44,142 bases of DNA, from assembly GCA_029210625.1 (NCBI GenBank), contig JARGFU010000034.1:1-44142 (forward strand), given 5' to 3'. This stretch comes from Deltaproteobacteria bacterium (GTDB lineage Bacteria; Myxococcota; Myxococcia; SLRQ01). The notes under the pieces are model-generated. The model searched no databases and was not told the DNA's origin. It was given only the letters and a program-made list of their open reading frames with translations. Each line of letters opens with the position of its first letter. Within the stretch, counting starts at the first letter, position 1. Of the stretch, positions 31,096 to 39,800 are shown in pieces. The position numbers were made by a program, and so were the translations under genes.

Positions 31096-33285
31096 ATGAC
31101 GAAGCCTAGACCACCGGGGAAGCGGGCGCTGGTGGAGTTCCTCTCCGAGGCGCAGGAGATCATCGAGACCCTCTCGCGGGACCTGCTCGATCTGGAGAAG
31201 GGGACCGCCGGCGGGAAGGTCGATCCGGACGTGCTCAACGGCGCCTTCCGCGCCGCCCACACCCTCAAGGGGATGAGCGGGATGTTCGGGGTGCAGCGAA
31301 TGAGCCGCCTGGCCCACCGGATGGAGGACGGCCTCGACGCCCTGCGGATGGGTCGGGTCCCCCTCGAGGCCGCGCTGCTCGACCTTCTCTTCGAGGGCAT
31401 CGAGATCCTGGGTGAGATCTGCTCCGAGGTCTCGGACACCGGCTCGGCGGAGGGGCCCGGGGGCGGGGACGATCGGATCGACGACCTCGTGCGCCGCCTG
31501 GAGATGCGGCTGGAGCGCTCGGGGAAGGCCGCCTCGGACGATCCCCTCGACACCATCCAGCTCGCCACCTCGATCCGGCAGGTGCTCACCGAGTACGAGG
31601 AGCACCGGCTGCGGGAGAACGTACGCCAGGGGGCGAGCCTCTTCCGGGTGATCGCCTCCTTCGACCTGATGACCTTCGACGGGGACCTCTCGGAGCTCTC
31701 CGCCCGGCTCAAGGGGATCGGCGAGGTGGTCTCCACCCTGCCCTCGGGGGAGGCCTCCTCCGACACCCGGATCGACTTCGAGCTCATCCTCGGGACCGAG
31801 GCCTCGCTGGAGGTGGTCGTCGCGGCCGCCGGCGAGCTGGCGATGGAGGTCCAGCCGATCCTGCGGGTCGGGCAGGTGGCGCCGTCGGCGCCCTCGCCCC
31901 TCCGGGGCGCCTCGCTCCTCGACGAGCCCGCGCGGCCCGCGCCGGCGGCCCGGCCGCTGACCCAGGTCGGCGCCACGGCCGTCCGCCCCCTCGAGGACGA
32001 TCCCGACGCCGAGGCGGCCGCCGCGGCCCTGGAGGCCGGCCGCGCTCCCGAGGCGGTGGGCTCGCTGCGCTCGGTCTCCCGCACCGTGCGGGTGGACATC
32101 GGCCGCCTCGACGCCCTGATGAACCTGCTGGGCGAGCTCGTGCTCACCAAGGTGAACATCCAGCGGATCAGCGACCGGCTGAAGCAGAGCAACGTGGCGA
32201 CCAAGCTCTCGGGAGAGCTGCAGAAGGAGTCGCGCCTGCTCGAGCGCAAGCTCGAGGAGCTCCAGGCGGGCGTCCTCGACGTGCGGATGGTCCCGCTGGC
32301 GCAGCTCTTCGACAAGCTCTCGCGGATGGTGCGCAAGACCTCGCGCGAGTCGGGCAAGGAGGTCGACTTCACTGTGGCGGGCGGAGAGACGGAGCTCGAC
32401 AAGCTGATCATCGAGGACCTCTCCGATCCCTTGATGCACCTCATCCGCAACGCGATCGATCACGGGATCGAGTCTCCCGAGGAGCGAGAGGCCAGGGGGA
32501 AGCCCCGGTCCGGGCAGGTGAAGCTGCGGGCCTATCAGGAGGGCAACCACGTCGTGATCGAGGTGCAGGACGACGGTGCGGGCATGAACGAGGCCGCCAT
32601 CGTCGACACCGCGATCAAGCGGGGGCTGATCACCGCCAGCGAGATCGGCGACCTGAGCTCGCGGGACATCTTCGGCTTGGTCTTCCTGCCGGGCTTCTCC
32701 ACCGCGTCGGCGGTGACCGACCTCTCCGGCCGGGGCGTGGGGCTCGACGTGGTGAAGCACAACGTCGCGGCGCTCTCCGGCATCATCGACGTCCGCTCGC
32801 AGCCGGGGGAGGGGACCACCTTCGCCCTGACCCTCCCGATCACCCTGGCCATCCTCCAGGCGCTGGTCGTGCAGGCGAAGGACCAGGTCTTCGCCCTGCC
32901 GCTCTCCGGCGTGCTGGAGATCCTGCGGGTCAACCCGGAGGAGGTCCGGCGGCTGCAGGGTCAGGCGGTGATCGACCTGCGCGGGGCGACCCTGCCCCTG
33001 GTGCGGCTGGCGAGGCTCTTCGAGCTGGACGAGGAGGAGCTGCCCTCCGGCCGCTTCTACGTGACCATCGTGGGGCTGGCGCAGAACCGGATCGCGGTCG
33101 CCCTCGACGGGCTCCTCGGCCAGCAGGACGTGGTCATCAAGGGGCTGGGCGACCGGCTGGCGAAGACGCCGGGGATCGCCGGGGCCACCGACCTCGGTGA
33201 CCAGCGCACCACCCTGGTGATCGACGTGGCGGGGCTCATCGAGGAGGTCCTCGAGGGCCGTGAGTCCAAGGCGAAGGCGAGCTGA
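31096..33285 (+). CDS. cheA: Chemotaxis-type histidine kinase CheA
   Basis: 729 residues. HPt domain (about 10-115) with phosphorylated H55 in AAHTLKGMSG; a second HPt-linked region (about 170-255) that is P2-like in position; a Pro/Ala linker; dimerisation helix (about 330-395, RLDALMNLLGELV); ATPase domain with N box HLIRNAIDHG near 448, DDGAGM near 492 and GRGVGLDVVK near 546; CheW-like domain (about 590-720). All kinase motifs are intact. It passes phosphate to the CheY proteins and CheB of the same operon. It starts two bases after cheY and ends in a TGATG overlap with the H1-tailed cheW. Confidence 0.95.
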   Translation: MTKPRPPGKRALVEFLSEAQEIIETLSRDLLDLEKGTAGGKVDPDVLNGAFRAAHTLKGMSGMFGVQRMSRLAHRMEDGLDALRMGRVPLEAALLDLLFEGIEILGEICSEVSDTGSAEGPGGGDDRIDDLVRRLEMRLERSGKAASDDPLDTIQLATSIRQVLTEYEEHRLRENVRQGASLFRVIASFDLMTFDGDLSELSARLKGIGEVVSTLPSGEASSDTRIDFELILGTEASLEVVVAAAGELAMEVQPILRVGQVAPSAPSPLRGASLLDEPARPAPAARPLTQVGATAVRPLEDDPDAEAAAAALEAGRAPEAVGSLRSVSRTVRVDIGRLDALMNLLGELVLTKVNIQRISDRLKQSNVATKLSGELQKESRLLERKLEELQAGVLDVRMVPLAQLFDKLSRMVRKTSRESGKEVDFTVAGGETELDKLIIEDLSDPLMHLIRNAIDHGIESPEEREARGKPRSGQVKLRAYQEGNHVVIEVQDDGAGMNEAAIVDTAIKRGLITASEIGDLSSRDIFGLVFLPGFSTASAVTDLSGRGVGLDVVKHNVAALSGIIDVRSQPGEGTTFALTLPITLAILQALVVQAKDQVFALPLSGVLEILRVNPEEVRRLQGQAVIDLRGATLPLVRLARLFELDEEELPSGRFYVTIVGLAQNRIAVALDGLLGQQDVVIKGLGDRLAKTPGIAGATDLGDQRTTLVIDVAGLIEEVLEGRESKAKAS

Positions 33286-34229
33286 TGGCGGGCCGGGACG
33301 AGAAGGGGAGCGGGGGCAAGCGGCCCGCGAAGAAGGCGGCGAAGAAGGTGGCGAAGAAGCCCGCGAAGAAGGTGGCCCGGAAGGCCGCGAAGAAGACGAC
33401 GAGGAGGGCGCCTCCCGAGGACGCCGGGGCGCCCCCCGCCGTCGCGCCGCGCGCGGCCGAGGTGCCCCCGGAGCCCGTCCCCTCTCCGGCGGAGGACCTG
33501 GCCCTGCTGGAGGAGGCCTTCGCCGCGCGGAGCATCGAGGAGAGCCTCCCCGCGCCGGCCTCCTCCCGCAGCCTCCGGCCCTCGCGAGGCGCGCCCGAGC
33601 CGGAGCTCGAGGCGGAGGAGGAAGAAGAGGAAGAGGAAGAGGAGGAGGTCGATCCCCTCGACCGCTTCTTCTTCCGCCCGGATCAGGGCCCCCAGAAGGG
33701 CCTCGAGCTGGCGCTGGCCGCGCTCGCCGCGGCCCCCGACGCCGGCTGGCGGGAGGCGCTGGAGGCCGACAAGATCGAGGCCTTCCTCACCTTCCGGATG
33801 AACGACGAGTGGTACGCCGTGCCGATCGCCGCGCTCCAGGAGATCGTGCGGCCGCTCCCGGTCACCCCCGTCCCCCGCACCCCCGAGCACGTGTTGGGCG
33901 TGGTCACCCTGCGCGGGGTGGTGCTGCCGGTCCTCGATCTCCACCTGCGGCTGGGGCTCGAGCACCCCACCACCGATCGCAGGTCCCGGCTGCTGGTCCT
34001 CGACTCCCAGGAGGGGCCGGCGGCCTTCCTGGTCGAGGAGGTCGGCGGCGTCTGGCGGCCACAAGACCCGCGGCGCGAGCCGCCTCCGAGCTCCCTGGGG
34101 GCGCGGGGTGAGCTGATCGAGACCCTCCTGCGGGCGGACGAGCGGGTCCTGCCCCTCCTCGACCTGCGGGTCTCCCTGGCGGTCGAGCTCGAGGAGCGCG
34201 GCCACCGCGGCGAGGCGAGGGGCGGATGA
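33285..34229 (+). CDS. CheW with a histone H1-like N-terminal tail
   Basis: 314 residues, twice the usual CheW length. Residues 12-41 are an H1-like lysine/alanine repeat (KKAAKKVAKKPAKKVARKAA and on), able to bind DNA or polyanions. Residues 42-105 are a Pro/Ala/Glu linker, then eleven glutamates in a row (111-121). The CheW domain proper spans about 163-300 (AFLTFRMNDEWYAVPIAALQ; VLGVVTLRGVVLPVLDLHLR). CheW links receptors to CheA. The basic tail could tether the array to the nucleoid, and the acidic run could fold back on it. It overlaps the next cheW by four bases. Confidence 0.85.
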   Translation: MAGRDEKGSGGKRPAKKAAKKVAKKPAKKVARKAAKKTTRRAPPEDAGAPPAVAPRAAEVPPEPVPSPAEDLALLEEAFAARSIEESLPAPASSRSLRPSRGAPEPELEAEEEEEEEEEEEVDPLDRFFFRPDQGPQKGLELALAALAAAPDAGWREALEADKIEAFLTFRMNDEWYAVPIAALQEIVRPLPVTPVPRTPEHVLGVVTLRGVVLPVLDLHLRLGLEHPTTDRRSRLLVLDSQEGPAAFLVEEVGGVWRPQDPRREPPPSSLGARGELIETLLRADERVLPLLDLRVSLAVELEERGHRGEARGG

Positions 34230-34702
34230 GCGCGCCGGGCCAGAGCAGCGAGAGCGTCAGCGTGAGGCTCTGCTCCTTCCAGGTGGGTGAAGAGACCTAC
34301 GTCGTGGACATCATGCGGATCCAGGAGATCGTGAACCCCCTCCCGGTCACGGCCCTCCGCAGCGGCTCCGAGGTCATCGAGGGGGTCATCGATCTGCGCG
34401 GTCAGGTCGTGCCGCTGGTCGACCTGCGCCGGCAGCTGGGGCTCTCGCCCTCGGTGGCCTCCCACGCCCGCAAGCAGATGATCGTGAACGTGGGAGGCAA
34501 GCTGGTGGCCTTCCTGGTCGACGCCATGGGGCGGGTGATCGAGGTCTCCCGGGACGAGATCCAGCGGACCGAGTCCGTGGAGGGGAGCGCGGCCGCCGAG
34601 CTCTTCCCGGGCGCGCTCCGTCACAAGGGCACCCTCTACCTCCTCCTCGATCTCCAGGCCGTGATGGAGCGGGGCGGCGTCAGCGAAGGAGACCTGCCAT
34701 GA
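34226..34702 (+). CDS. cheW: CheW scaffold protein
   Basis: 158 residues, a single CheW domain of normal size (about 12-150): LCSFQVGEETYVVDIMRIQE, then EVIEGVIDLRGQVVPLVDLR. It couples receptors to CheA. Two CheW genes in a row suggest that the plain and the H1-tailed forms share or compete for the same array. Coupled at both ends by ATGA overlaps. Confidence 0.92.
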   Translation: MSAPGQSSESVSVRLCSFQVGEETYVVDIMRIQEIVNPLPVTALRSGSEVIEGVIDLRGQVVPLVDLRRQLGLSPSVASHARKQMIVNVGGKLVAFLVDAMGRVIEVSRDEIQRTESVEGSAAAELFPGALRHKGTLYLLLDLQAVMERGGVSEGDLP

Positions 34703-36732
34703 CCCTCGACGAGCTGCGCGAGGCCCTGGCCGACGAGGAGGAGGAGGTCCGCTACCGGGCCCTGCGGCTCTCGCAGTCCGGGCTCGAGGCGGACACCCCC
34801 GGCCTCTCCGCGCTCCTGGTCGAGGCGCTGGCCGACCCCGCCTGGCGGGTGCGCAAGCTCGCCGGGCAGCGGCTGGTGGAGCTCGAGGACGAGGACGCCT
34901 TCGACGCGATGGTGCGGGTGATGGCGGACGAGGACGACGCCGCGGCCCGCAACGCCGCGGCCGACGCCCTGGTGCTCGCCGCCGGCGCGGCGGTGCCCGC
35001 GCTGCTGCGTGCCTTCGGTGGGGACGACGCGGACCAGGCCAAGTTCGTCATCGACGTCCTCGGTGACATCGGGGATCCCCGGGCCGTCCCGCGCCTGGTC
35101 GAGGCCCTCGCGCTCGAGGATCCGAACCTGCGCGCCGCGAGCGCCGAGGCCCTCGGGAAGATCGGAGGCCGGGACTCCGCCGACGCCCTCATCGGCCTCC
35201 TCGACGGCGACGACCTCCTCCTCACCGTCTCGGCGCTCGAGTCGCTGGTGCGGATGAGGATGGCGGTGCCCTTCTCGGTCCTCACCCCCCTCGCCGAGCG
35301 GCGCCTCCTGCGGCGCCCGGTCCTGCGCCTCCTCACCCGCTGCGAGGGTGAGCAGGTCCTCGAGACCATCGTCGAGGCCTTCTCCGACTCCTCGCGGGGC
35401 ACCCGCGAGGTCGCGGTGACCGCCTTCGGCGAGTGGCGCCGCCGTCACGACCTCGACCGGGTGATCGCCGCGGAGCTCCTCGCCCGCAGCGACGAGACGG
35501 CGCTGGTCTCGGCGGTCGACGATGCCCTGGGCAGCTCGGATCTCGCGGTCCAGAACGGCGCCCTGGAGGTCCTGGCCTCCCGCGCCCTCCCGCAGATGCT
35601 CGACGAGGTCCTGGAGACCGCCGCCGACGAGCGGCTCGAGGAGCTGGCGCTCGAGGCGCTGCTCCGGATGGGTCCGGCGGTCTCCGCCGAGCTGCTGGCC
35701 TGCGCTCCGGACCTGCCGCCGGCCGCGCGCCGGGTGGCCTACGGCGCCCTCTCCCGGATCGGGGACGAGCGGGCCGTCGCGCCCCTGGTGGCGGCGCTGG
35801 ACGAGGGGGACGACTCGATGCGGGCCGAGGCGGCCCGGGCGCTCGGCGAGCTGGGGGACGCGAGGGCGGTCGGACCGCTCAGCCGCCTCCTCGGCCGCGC
35901 CAACCGCGAGCTCGCCCGGGCAGTGGTGGAGGCCCTGGCCCAGCTGGCCCGGAGCGAGCGGGAGCCGGTCCTGGAGGCCTGCCGGGAGCGCCTCGGCTCC
36001 GAGGAGCCCCTGCGCATCGCCGACGTCTGCCGCCTGCTGGGCGAGGTCGGCACCCTGGCCGAGCTGCCGCTGCTGGAGGTGACGCTGCCCCACCCGGACG
36101 CGCGGGTGCGGCAGGCCGCCATCAGCGCGGTGGGGCACCTCGCCGGCGCCGACGCCCTCGACGCCCTGCGCCGGGCCCTGGCCGACGAGTCCGCCGAGGT
36201 CCGCTCGGCGGCGACCCGCGCGCTGGTGGAGGAGGTCGGCCACGAGGCCGTCGAGGCCCTCCGGGTCGCGGCGGGAGACGACGACGCCCAGGTGGCCAGC
36301 CTGGCCATCCAGGGCCTCGGTCAGCTGCGGGATCTCGAGAGCGCCGAGCTCCTCCTCGAGCGGGTCGCCGACGGCCGGTCGGCCCACGCTCCCGCGGTGG
36401 CCCTCGCCGCCCTCGAGGCCCTCGACCGCCTCGACGCCCCCCTCCTCGGCGCGGCGCTCCTGCGCGGGGCGGCGCACCCGGAGGCCGAGGTGGTCAAGGA
36501 GGCCATCGCCATCGCCTCGCGCAGCGGGACGCCCGGCGCCACCGAGATGCTGCTGGAGGCGGCCCGGCACGAGGCCTGGGACGTGCGGCGGGCCGCTGCC
36601 CTCGGGCTGGCCGAACTCGGGGACGCCGACGCCCTCGGTCCGGTGCAGGAGCTGCTGGCCGCGGAGAGGGACGAGATGGTCGCCGCGGCGCTCGAGAGCG
36701 CGCTGCGGTCCCTGGAGGCGCGCAAGGCGTGA
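34699..36732 (+). CDS. HEAT-repeat protein of the chemosensory operon
   Basis: 677 residues made of about twenty tandem HEAT-type helical repeats of roughly 31 residues, each with the pattern A-x-x-A-L-G-x-L-G/D-D-x-x-A-V-P-x-L (for example IGDPRAVPRLVEALALEDPN near 130 and LGDARAVGPLSRLL near 385). No signal or membrane segment, so a cytosolic solenoid for protein binding. It lies between cheW and cheR with four-base overlaps on both sides, so it is part of the system rather than a neighbour. Likely an adaptor for the kinase array or its output; the partner is unknown. Confidence 0.85.
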   Translation: MTLDELREALADEEEEVRYRALRLSQSGLEADTPGLSALLVEALADPAWRVRKLAGQRLVELEDEDAFDAMVRVMADEDDAAARNAAADALVLAAGAAVPALLRAFGGDDADQAKFVIDVLGDIGDPRAVPRLVEALALEDPNLRAASAEALGKIGGRDSADALIGLLDGDDLLLTVSALESLVRMRMAVPFSVLTPLAERRLLRRPVLRLLTRCEGEQVLETIVEAFSDSSRGTREVAVTAFGEWRRRHDLDRVIAAELLARSDETALVSAVDDALGSSDLAVQNGALEVLASRALPQMLDEVLETAADERLEELALEALLRMGPAVSAELLACAPDLPPAARRVAYGALSRIGDERAVAPLVAALDEGDDSMRAEAARALGELGDARAVGPLSRLLGRANRELARAVVEALAQLARSEREPVLEACRERLGSEEPLRIADVCRLLGEVGTLAELPLLEVTLPHPDARVRQAAISAVGHLAGADALDALRRALADESAEVRSAATRALVEEVGHEAVEALRVAAGDDDAQVASLAIQGLGQLRDLESAELLLERVADGRSAHAPAVALAALEALDRLDAPLLGAALLRGAAHPEAEVVKEAIAIASRSGTPGATEMLLEAARHEAWDVRRAAALGLAELGDADALGPVQELLAAERDEMVAAALESALRSLEARKA

Positions 36733-37580
36733 ACCAGGAGCGTCCGCAGCTCGACGACGAGACCTTCCGTCTGCTCAGTGATCTCGTCCACGACTACTGT
36801 GGCATCTCCTTCCACGAGGACATGCGCTTCCTCCTGGAGCGGAGGCTCCACACCCGCCTGGAGATCCTCGGGCTGCACAGCTTCCGCGACTACTACCGCT
36901 ACCTGCGCTTCGACTCGAACCGGCAGCGGGAGCTGGAGGAGGCCGCCGAGCTGCTGACCACCAACGAGACCTACTTCTTCCGGGAGCAGCCCCAGCTGCG
37001 GGCCTTCACCGGGGACATCCTCCCCGGGATGGCCGAGTCGCGCGGCCGGCGCAAGCGGCTGCGCATCTGGTCGGCGGGCTGCAGCACCGGGGAGGAGGCC
37101 TACACCATCGCCATGCTCCTCCTGGAGAGCGGGCTCTTCGAGGGGTGGCGCCTCGACGTCTTCGGCACCGACATCTCCCGGGCGGTGCTGGCCACGGCCC
37201 GCCGGGGCGTCTACCGCCAGCACGCCCTCCGGGAGACCGACGAGCGCTTCATCCACCGCTACTTCGAGACGGCGGAGGACGGCGCGCGGCGCGTCAGCGA
37301 CGAGGTGCGGAGGATCGTCTCCTTCGGTCACCTCAACCTCGCCGACCCGCAGATGATGGGCCTGGTGGGGGAGATGGACGTCATCTTCTGCCGGAACGTC
37401 CTGATCTACTTCGGCGCCGAGGTGAAGCGGGCCCTCATCGGCCGCTTCTACGAGCACCTGGCGCCAGGCGGCTACCTGCTCCTGGGGCACTCCGAGTCCC
37501 TGCTCAACCTCTCCACCGACTTCGAGCTCGTGCACCTCGATCACGACCTCGTCTACCGCCGACCCGAGGAGAAGCGATGA
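36729..37580 (+). CDS. cheR: Chemoreceptor methyltransferase CheR
   Basis: 283 residues from a GTG overlapping the previous stop (GTGA). The N-terminal helical domain (about 8-90) with TTNETYFFRE is followed by the SAM-binding domain: IWSAGCSTGEEAYTIAMLL near 115, DVFGTDIS near 142, and DVIFCRNVLIYF near 218. It methylates glutamates of receptors. No TPR extension. No receptor gene is in this window, so its substrate is encoded elsewhere. Confidence 0.95.
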   Translation: MNQERPQLDDETFRLLSDLVHDYCGISFHEDMRFLLERRLHTRLEILGLHSFRDYYRYLRFDSNRQRELEEAAELLTTNETYFFREQPQLRAFTGDILPGMAESRGRRKRLRIWSAGCSTGEEAYTIAMLLLESGLFEGWRLDVFGTDISRAVLATARRGVYRQHALRETDERFIHRYFETAEDGARRVSDEVRRIVSFGHLNLADPQMMGLVGEMDVIFCRNVLIYFGAEVKRALIGRFYEHLAPGGYLLLGHSESLLNLSTDFELVHLDHDLVYRRPEEKR

Positions 37581-38683
37581 GCCAGGAAGGCCTGCGGAGA
37601 CTGAAGGTGCTGGTCATCGACGACTCGGCTCGCAGCCGCGAGGCGGTCGTCGAGGCGCTGCGCGCCCTGCCGGCCATCGAGGTCGTGGGGATCGCGGTGG
37701 ACGGCGAGGAGGGCCTCGCGCGCTGCCTGCAGCTGCAGCCCGACCTCATCACCGTCGATCTCGAGATGCCCAAGATGGACGGCTTCACCTTCCTGCGGAT
37801 GGTGATGGCCCGGGCGCCCACCCCCGTGCTGGTGGTGAGCTCCTACGCCCGCAAGGAGAACGTCTTCCGGGCGCTGGAGCTGGGCGCCGTCGACTTCATC
37901 CCCAAGCCCGGCGGCGCCGACGCCGGGAGCGCGGTGGCGTTGCAGGCGCTGCTGGCCGAGAAGATCGAGATCGCCCGCTCGCTGCGCCGGGCGAACCTGC
38001 GCGCCGTCGCGCCCGCGACGCCCGAGCGGACCCCTCGCCCGGCCGCAGCCCGGCAGCGGCCCGAGGAGCGGAAGCAGACCGAGTGCCCCCGGGTGATCGC
38101 CATCGGCGCGTCCACCGGAGGCCCCCCGGCGCTGCAGCACATCCTGAGCTCGCTGCCGGCGGACTTCCCGGCGGCCGTGGTGGTGGCCCAGCACATGCCG
38201 GAGCGCTTCACCGAGGCCTTCGCCGCGCGGCTGGATCGCACCTGCGAGGTCGAGGTCCGGGAGGCCGCCGACGGGGACCTCCTCCTGCCCGGCCGGGTCC
38301 TCCTCGCGCCAGGGGGGAAGCAGATGTCGGTCTCCCTGGTCGAGGGGCAGGCCCGGGCGAAGGTCGGCCCCGCCGCCGATGGATCCACCTACGTGCCCTC
38401 GGTGGACGAACTCTTCCTCTCGGTGGCGGCGCTCTGCGCCGACCGGGCCATGGGGCTGATCCTCACCGGCATGGGCCGGGACGGACGGGAGGGGATCATC
38501 ATGTTGAAGAAGGCCGGGGGTACGACCGTGGCCGAGTCGGAGGAGACCGCCATCGTCCACGGGATGCCCAAGGAAGCCGCCGACACCGGCTGCGTCGATC
38601 GCGTGTTGCCCCTGGAAGAGATCACCGCGGCGATCCTCGCATTTGCCCGGACCGGGCGATTGCCCGCAAGTGGGAGCCGGTGA
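37577..38683 (+). CDS. cheB: Chemoreceptor methylesterase/deamidase CheB
   Basis: 368 residues. Receiver domain (about 8-125) with D15-D16 and phosphoacceptor D61; basic/Pro linker (about 140-168); methylesterase domain (about 172-360) with the Ser in IGASTGGPPA, His in VAQHMPERF and Asp in LTGMGRDG. Phosphorylation by CheA should switch on demethylation, the counterpart of CheR. Overlaps cheR by four bases (ATGA). Confidence 0.95.
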   Translation: MSQEGLRRLKVLVIDDSARSREAVVEALRALPAIEVVGIAVDGEEGLARCLQLQPDLITVDLEMPKMDGFTFLRMVMARAPTPVLVVSSYARKENVFRALELGAVDFIPKPGGADAGSAVALQALLAEKIEIARSLRRANLRAVAPATPERTPRPAAARQRPEERKQTECPRVIAIGASTGGPPALQHILSSLPADFPAAVVVAQHMPERFTEAFAARLDRTCEVEVREAADGDLLLPGRVLLAPGGKQMSVSLVEGQARAKVGPAADGSTYVPSVDELFLSVAALCADRAMGLILTGMGRDGREGIIMLKKAGGTTVAESEETAIVHGMPKEAADTGCVDRVLPLEEITAAILAFARTGRLPASGSR

Positions 38684-38749
38684 TAGCTACGTTGGCCGGG
38701 ATGAGGAACTGGAGATCAGGTATTGCGCCGTCGGCGGGGGGCGTGACCG

Positions 38750-39121
38750 GTGAGTGAGAGACGGATTCTCGTCGTCGAGGACTCGCCGACCATGCGTCAG
38801 CTGATCGTCTTCGCGCTCTCGCGGGTCCCCAACATCCGCTGCGTCGAGGCCGAGGACGGCGTCGAGGGCCTGAAGCGGATCCACAGCGAGACCTTCGACC
38901 TGGTCGTCACCGACATCAACATGCCCCTGATGGACGGCCTCAAGCTCCTCTCCCGGATCCGCAGCGACGATCGTCACGCCGAGGTCCCGGTCATCGTGGT
39001 CACCACCGAGGCCGGCGCCGAGGATCGGGCGAGGGCGATGTCGCTCGGGGCGAATGCGTACATCATCAAGCCGATCCGGGCGCAGCAGGTCGTGGAGACA
39101 GTGCGGACGCTGCTGGGGTAG
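38750..39121 (+). CDS. CheY-like response regulator, second in the operon
   Basis: 123 residues from a GTG at 38750. Receiver only: E10-D11, phosphoacceptor D55 (LVVTDINMP), T85-T86 at the switch position, K107 in IIKPI. Similar to the first CheY but clearly diverged. The 66-base gap to cheB is the largest inside the operon. One of the two CheY proteins may act as a phosphate sink and the other as output; which is which cannot be read here. A hairpin follows. Confidence 0.9.
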   Translation: MSERRILVVEDSPTMRQLIVFALSRVPNIRCVEAEDGVEGLKRIHSETFDLVVTDINMPLMDGLKLLSRIRSDDRHAEVPVIVVTTEAGAEDRARAMSLGANAYIIKPIRAQQVVETVRTLLG

Positions 39122-39133
39122 GGGGCGGGTGTA

Positions 39134-39149
39134 CCCCCGAGGTCGGGGG
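39134..39149 (+). terminator. Hairpin after the che operon
   Basis: CCCCCGA (39134-39140) and TCGGGGG (39143-39149) are perfect complements, 13 bases after the cheY stop. No T-run. Likely the end of the che transcript. Confidence 0.55.
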
Positions 39150-39172
39150 CTCGGGGTCTGGCCCCTGGAGAA

Positions 39173-39208
39173 GCCGTGTACGTGTACGTGGACGTGTACG
39201 TGGACGGG
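39173..39208. repeat. GNACGT hexamer element, copy 2
   Basis: After GCCGT come GNACGT hexamers with second bases T, T, G, T, G, ending ACGG. Same unit and orientation as the copy after ribE, but the closing GGCC is degenerate (GGGG). Confidence 0.8.
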
Positions 39209-39280
39209 GGTGTCGGGGTGTCGCGGTAGGAATGAGGTCGTCGTTCCACCCTCTCTCCTCGCGGGGGCGTTTCGTGATCG

Positions 39281-39349
39281 GTGATCGGACCGCCCTCGCC
39301 GCCGGCCCCTCCTTCGGGTGAGGGCCGTCGTCGAGGGCGGCCCGATCAC
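39281..39349. repeat. Long inverted repeat before the four-helix-bundle gene
   Basis: Arms 39281-39298 (GTGATCGGACCGCCCTCG) and 39332-39349 are complementary except for one position; the inner stretch can extend the stem with GGCCC/GGGCC around CTTCGG. It ends 21 bases before the gene's ATG, so a transcript through it would carry a strong hairpin next to the ribosome site. Confidence 0.75.
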
Positions 39350-39370
39350 CTCAATCCACGGAGAATCGCC

Positions 39371-39736
39371 ATGCCGCGCAGAACATCCTTCCTTCCTCAC
39401 GAGCGCCTCGATGCCTACCGCGTTGCCATCGAGCTCATCGCGGGGCTGCGCTCGGTTCACGAGACCGGGCTGCCTCCTCACATCCGCGATCAGCTCCAGC
39501 GAGCCAGCCTCTCCATTGCGCTCAACATCGCCGAAGGTACGGGGCGAGTCGGCAAGGACCGGCTCAAGTTCTATCGAATCGCTCGGGGTAGCGCCTGTGA
39601 GACGGGTGCTCTCCTGGACGCCATCGAGGTCAGTGGAGTCGAACTCGACGATTCCTTCGAGCACCTCCACAACCTCTGCGCCCGGCTCTACGCCATGCTC
39701 ACCCGCCTCGCCGAACTCCAGATCAAGGCGGCCTGA
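39371..39736 (+). CDS. Four-helix-bundle (23S rRNA intervening-sequence type) protein
   Basis: 121 residues from the ATG at 39371, preceded by GGAG. The pattern LDAYRVAIELIAGLRSVHE, IRDQLQRASLSIALNIAEGT, FYRIARGSACETGALLDAIE is that of the IVS/four-helix-bundle family, first known from insertions in 23S rRNA genes but mostly found free-standing. The molecular role is not established. It lies between a long hairpin upstream and, on both sides, inverted copies of a hexamer element, which suggests a cassette. Convergent with asnS. Confidence 0.85.
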   Translation: MPRRTSFLPHERLDAYRVAIELIAGLRSVHETGLPPHIRDQLQRASLSIALNIAEGTGRVGKDRLKFYRIARGSACETGALLDAIEVSGVELDDSFEHLHNLCARLYAMLTRLAELQIKAA

Positions 39737-39753
39737 TCGGCGCCAGGATCAAG

Positions 39754-39797
39754 GGCCGTGCACGTTCACGTACACGTACACGTACACGTACACGGCC
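39754..39797. repeat. GNACGT hexamer element, copy 3 (inverted)
   Basis: GGCCGTG (39754-39760) and CACGGCC (39791-39797) are perfect inverted ends. Read on the minus strand the hexamers are GNACGT with second bases T, T, T, T, A, then C. It is opposite in orientation to copy 2, so the two face each other around the four-helix-bundle gene. Confidence 0.85.
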
Positions 39798-39800
39798 TCT

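Noticed and set aside
35433-36728. Upstream extension of the cheR frame
   Set aside because: It overlaps the HEAT-repeat gene and is Gly/Arg/Pro-rich; CheR begins at the GTG at 36729.
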